Below are positions 60,719-64,000 of a DNA stretch of 64,000 nt, one piece after another. Numbering within the stretch: position 1 is the first letter of the stretch; each line of letters begins with the position of its first letter. Under the pieces are notes generated by a model that was given only the letters and a program-made list of their open reading frames with translations, searched no databases and had not been told where the DNA came from. The stretch comes from Prinia subflava (lineage: Eukaryota > Chordata > Aves > Passeriformes > Cisticolidae), in assembly GCF_021018805.1 (NCBI RefSeq), contig NC_086247.1:94409338-94473337 (forward strand), written 5' to 3'. The translations under genes were made by a program, and so were the position numbers.

Positions 60719-63675
60719 AAATCCATGTTAGCTGTTAAGTACAGGAAATCTAAGATGACAGAAAAATGATGCATTTTTTTCTGAAATGAGCAATTTTTGC
60801 AATTCTGTAATACAAAGGAAAATCAATTCAGTAAGAGAAGCAATCTATTACACATTGACTATGAACAAAGGGAATCATGAGGCATTGAGCAAGTCATTCT
60901 AAAAGACAGAAGAAAGCCTATAATATTTTTATTAATAGACTTTTATTAATTAAAGGAAAATTATTCCAATTACAATTCTTTTTGTATTTTTGCTAAAATG
61001 TAAGCATCCTTCAATGTGTTGCAAAGCCTATTGCCCTGCTGGGGTTTTACAAAGTCCCACTGATTCTTGTGTGACCAGTCTATGTCATTTAAAAATATAA
61101 GAGCATTACATAACAGAAAGGGGAAAGATAAATAAGGGACATCAGTGTTCAGAAAGCTTTTGATGTGCACACAAAGTCAGAGTTTAACAAGTACACATTG
61201 TAATTCAGAAGGATTTCTGTCTTTAGTCCATTGTAATGGTGGAAAGTGCCACTGTAGTTGAAGGAATTACAAAATGCGTGAATCTAGTCTCTTCCAAGTT
61301 TGAGGTTTCCTTTTTTACAGGCCTATCATTTCAGATTAATTGCAGACATGACTAAGGAGGGAGGTATGCTCACTTTCTTGTTGAATTCTAAAAATCTATC
61401 TTAATGCTTACCTGTAACACTTCCCCTCACCTTTGCAATGTCACACACAATTATAATTTACTTTCTTACAGGGAAAATATCTAGGAACATTGCCTTCAGA
61501 ACTTGTAGTATAAATCCAAATAACTTAATGAGAACTTTATTTGTGTAACAAAGGAACTTGTCTGAACAAGAAGCTTTTGAAAAGCTATGCTGTGGAAAAT
61601 AGTTGATGGTTTGGAATGAACTGAGCAAACAGAGAAGATATTTTAAAAGAGGGCTTTCCAATATATCAGAAATAGTAGGTTTGCCAAGGAGGCATAATTT
61701 TGCCCACAAAATGTTTATAATTATATGTCAGTCTGTGCTATGTCTACATGAGTTCTATACAAAGAAACAAAAAAAATGGCTCTGAGTAACAGTAGTAAAA
61801 ACCATGAACATACACTTCTGGGAAAAAATTAGCACCTCAGAATTGGACCATGCTATAATCCTGAATGAAAGGTATAGGGAATTCTTTTTGAATAATTTGA
61901 ATAATTTAAACCTGAGTTAAGACTAGCACTAGACTCTGTGGTCTCCCCATAATGGAAAACCTTGGTTACATTGCAAAAACAAGTTTCGGTACAGCATTAG
62001 TATCTACTCAAACAGCATGAGGCAAATTTTAGTTGTCTCAAGTGTTCAAAACAGACTTCAAATCTTTGAAGACATTCTTCTTAATGAAAGCAGGCATTTC
62101 CATCTTACTATTTGCCCCATTTCTTCAGACTTAGTTAATAAAAGTCCCACGCACAATAAATATCCATATATTAATATAGCACCTAACCATGTTTCAACAT
62201 TGTTTTATGGAATGAAAAGAATTGTTATTTTATGAGCACAAAAGTGAAAGAGACTACTGTCCCTACAAAGGGAGTATTGTAAAAATAACATACACACTTG
62301 TAAGGAGAAAAGAAAAGCTACAAACTCTGCCCCTATTTTCCATTTTGCTCTCAGCATAGAACAATAGAAACTCCAGTTGGTCATTGCAGAGCTTATTCCC
62401 CTTTTGAAAATGTTGCCGTGCAATAGAATAGGATCTGAAGAGCCACAGGTTTTTTGCACCTATGGGCATTCAGAGAAGAAGGGGAATTAGATAACATCTG
62501 TTTCATGGCCTGCACAGATTTTTCTCTTTCCAATGGATACTGTTATGCTCACAAGACAAGCACTTAAACAATTTCCATGCAGCTGAATAGATTGTTTCGT
62601 GTTACTCCATGTCATCTTGACATCCAACCCAATTGTCATTTTGACATGACAAAGCAGATGCCCCAATTTTCATATGTGAAGAAACCTTTTTCAACAGCTG
62701 CAAATCAAATGCTTACAAGAAAAATAAGTCTAATAAGTGCCTCCACATTATTTTCAAATTAAGACATTCAAATCAAATGCTTTCAATATTGTCAATCTTT
62801 GCACCAGTAACTGATTCCAATACAGGCTGAAAGGATTTCCTCATGCATTCAAGAACATGCTGGGAAGGGAGAAGTGTCAAAAAAAAAAAAAGTATCAATA
62901 ACTGCTGCCTCTTTTCTAAATACAATACTCTATCTAGAGCTAGAAACTAAATAGAGAAAAAAATGGGGTGAAAAAACTGTCCCTAGTTAATTGCATTGCC
63001 TAGATTTACTACTTCTAGCCTGATGTCTCACACTGCCCACCTGCAGTCATTTAGCTCTAGCTGTATACATTTTCATCAGACAGTGATATGTCCTCTTGTA
63101 AACAAAAACACTGCAGTCCAGCAACTTCTAAACTGTCTGTTTGGAACTTTTGTAGCCAGGAAAGAAAACACCAATAAATACTGGAGCACTTATCAGCAAG
63201 GATGACATGGAACCTTCCTGTCAATCAGTCAGTGTAAAGACATGAAACATGTGCCACGTCTTCCTGAGAGAGCCTTGTTCATCATTTCTTCAAAAACACA
63301 CTAAAGGAAAGAGATACAATTATTTCAGCTAAATATGAAAAAGTTTGTTCGTTAGTAGCCACTTATCAACACTGAATTTCAGGATCATAAATTTACACCC
63401 CATAGGTATCTTTGAAAATATGTGTTGAAAAGTATTATCAATGAATACAGTGCTGAATGAGGCTGAAAATCTCTGTCTTTATTGGAAGTCATGAAAATCT
63501 TTTCCTCAGAAGTGAGGCTAGCATGGTCACACTGGGCAATTTAAAAAAAAAAAAACCCCTTCATTCTAATTTTCTAAGATTTGCTGTTATTTCAACATTA
63601 GAAAATATAAGCATGGGAAAAGAATTTACAATTACATACATTCAACTACGTATACATAAAGATATGGAAGAGTGG
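60719..63675. other. Noncoding AT-rich stretch, no gene seen
   Basis: No gene recognised. A13 run at 62879-62891. Open frames of 60-85 codons overlap on both strands. Confidence 0.55.
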
Positions 63676-64000
63676 TGATTTTGGCTATGGTGGAGTTGAT
63701 TTTCTTCACAGTAAATTGTATGGGGCTATGTTGTGTATTTGTGCTGAAGACAGGGTTGATAACACAAGAATGTTTTTGTTATAGCTGAGCAGGGCTTGCA
63801 CAGCATCAAGGCTTTTTCTGCTTCTCTCCACACCCCACCAGCAAGGAGGGTGTGGGTGGCCAAGAATTTGGGAGGAGACACAGCTAGGACAGCTGACCCC
63901 AACTGACAACAGGATATTCCACACCATATAATACCATTTCAGCACATAAAGCTGGGGGAGGAAGGAAGAATGGGAAACATTTGGAGTCTTGAAACAAAGA
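63676..64000 (+). mobile_element. 5' part of an avian endogenous-retrovirus LTR, cut by the window edge
   Basis: From TGATTTTGGCT at 63676 the sequence closely follows the U3 region of a widespread avian ERV LTR family as I remember it. The words in order are GTGGAGTTGATTTTCTTCA, TATGGGGCTATG, TTGTGCTGAAGACAG, GTTGATAACACA, GCTGAGCAGGGCTTGCACAG, CACCCCACCAGC, GACAGCTGACCCCAACTGAC, then a TATA-like ACATAAAGCTGGGGG at 63944-63958. The U3/TATA order gives plus orientation. The rest of the LTR, and any internal region, lies beyond 64000, so solo versus proviral status is unknown. The minus-strand open frame here is a shadow. Confidence 0.85.

Noticed and set aside
1..64000. Search for tRNA, rRNA, snRNA, CRISPR, phage or bacterial gene clusters
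   Set aside because: None seen; repeat content and composition are those of a vertebrate nuclear genome.

Overview
This window looks like AT-rich, gene-poor vertebrate nuclear DNA, most likely from a bird and probably a songbird. The main evidence is the interspersed repeats. There are three CR1 LINE fragments. One near 12 kb keeps the C-terminal reverse-transcriptase coding remnant, the 3' UTR and the ATTCTGTG-type 3' terminus typical of avian CR1. There is a complete solo retroviral LTR at 14.06-14.81 kb with an exact 5-bp target-site duplication. The 5' part of a second avian-type ERV LTR runs off the right edge at 63.68-64.0 kb. Family names come from remembered resemblance, not from a database search. 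No bacterial, organellar or viral genome organisation is seen, and there is no operon structure, CRISPR array, rRNA or tRNA.

Layout. 1-11.7 kb: unannotated AT-rich sequence with one old repeat tail (about 3.1-3.2 kb), a short tandem duplication (7.68 kb), a G-quadruplex-type G-run cluster (8.37 kb) and a T/TTG low-complexity tract (8.86 kb). 11.7-15 kb: repeat island (local tandem, CR1, paired STAT-like palindromes, solo LTR). 15-22 kb: sparse; an exon-like segment ending at a strong donor (17.7-17.95 kb) and a near-perfect hairpin (19.19-19.27 kb). 22-47 kb: little repeat content, with several stretches that have the texture of vertebrate conserved noncoding elements (22.2, 29.4, 33.6, 36.3, 45.1 and 46.0 kb), a CA/TA microsatellite (30.8 kb), a polypyrimidine tract (37.8 kb), another old repeat core (39.5 kb) and homeodomain-type sites (41.3-41.4 kb). 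47-56 kb: mostly featureless. 56-64 kb: CR1 fragment, an isolated GC-rich open segment on the minus strand, T-rich low complexity, a reversed CR1 fragment and the partial LTR.

No protein-coding gene could be supported. Every open frame is short (162 codons at most), the longest is antisense to the CR1 copy, and none shows a recognisable conserved domain apart from the CR1 relic. The window is best read as an intergenic region or a large intron, possibly a regulatory gene desert. I found no evidence for a novel multi-gene system. The items most worth checking are the 19.2-kb hairpin, whose non-Watson-Crick pairs are both G.U on the plus strand, the GC-rich open segment at 57 kb, the exon-like segment at 17.8 kb and the noncoding-element candidates.
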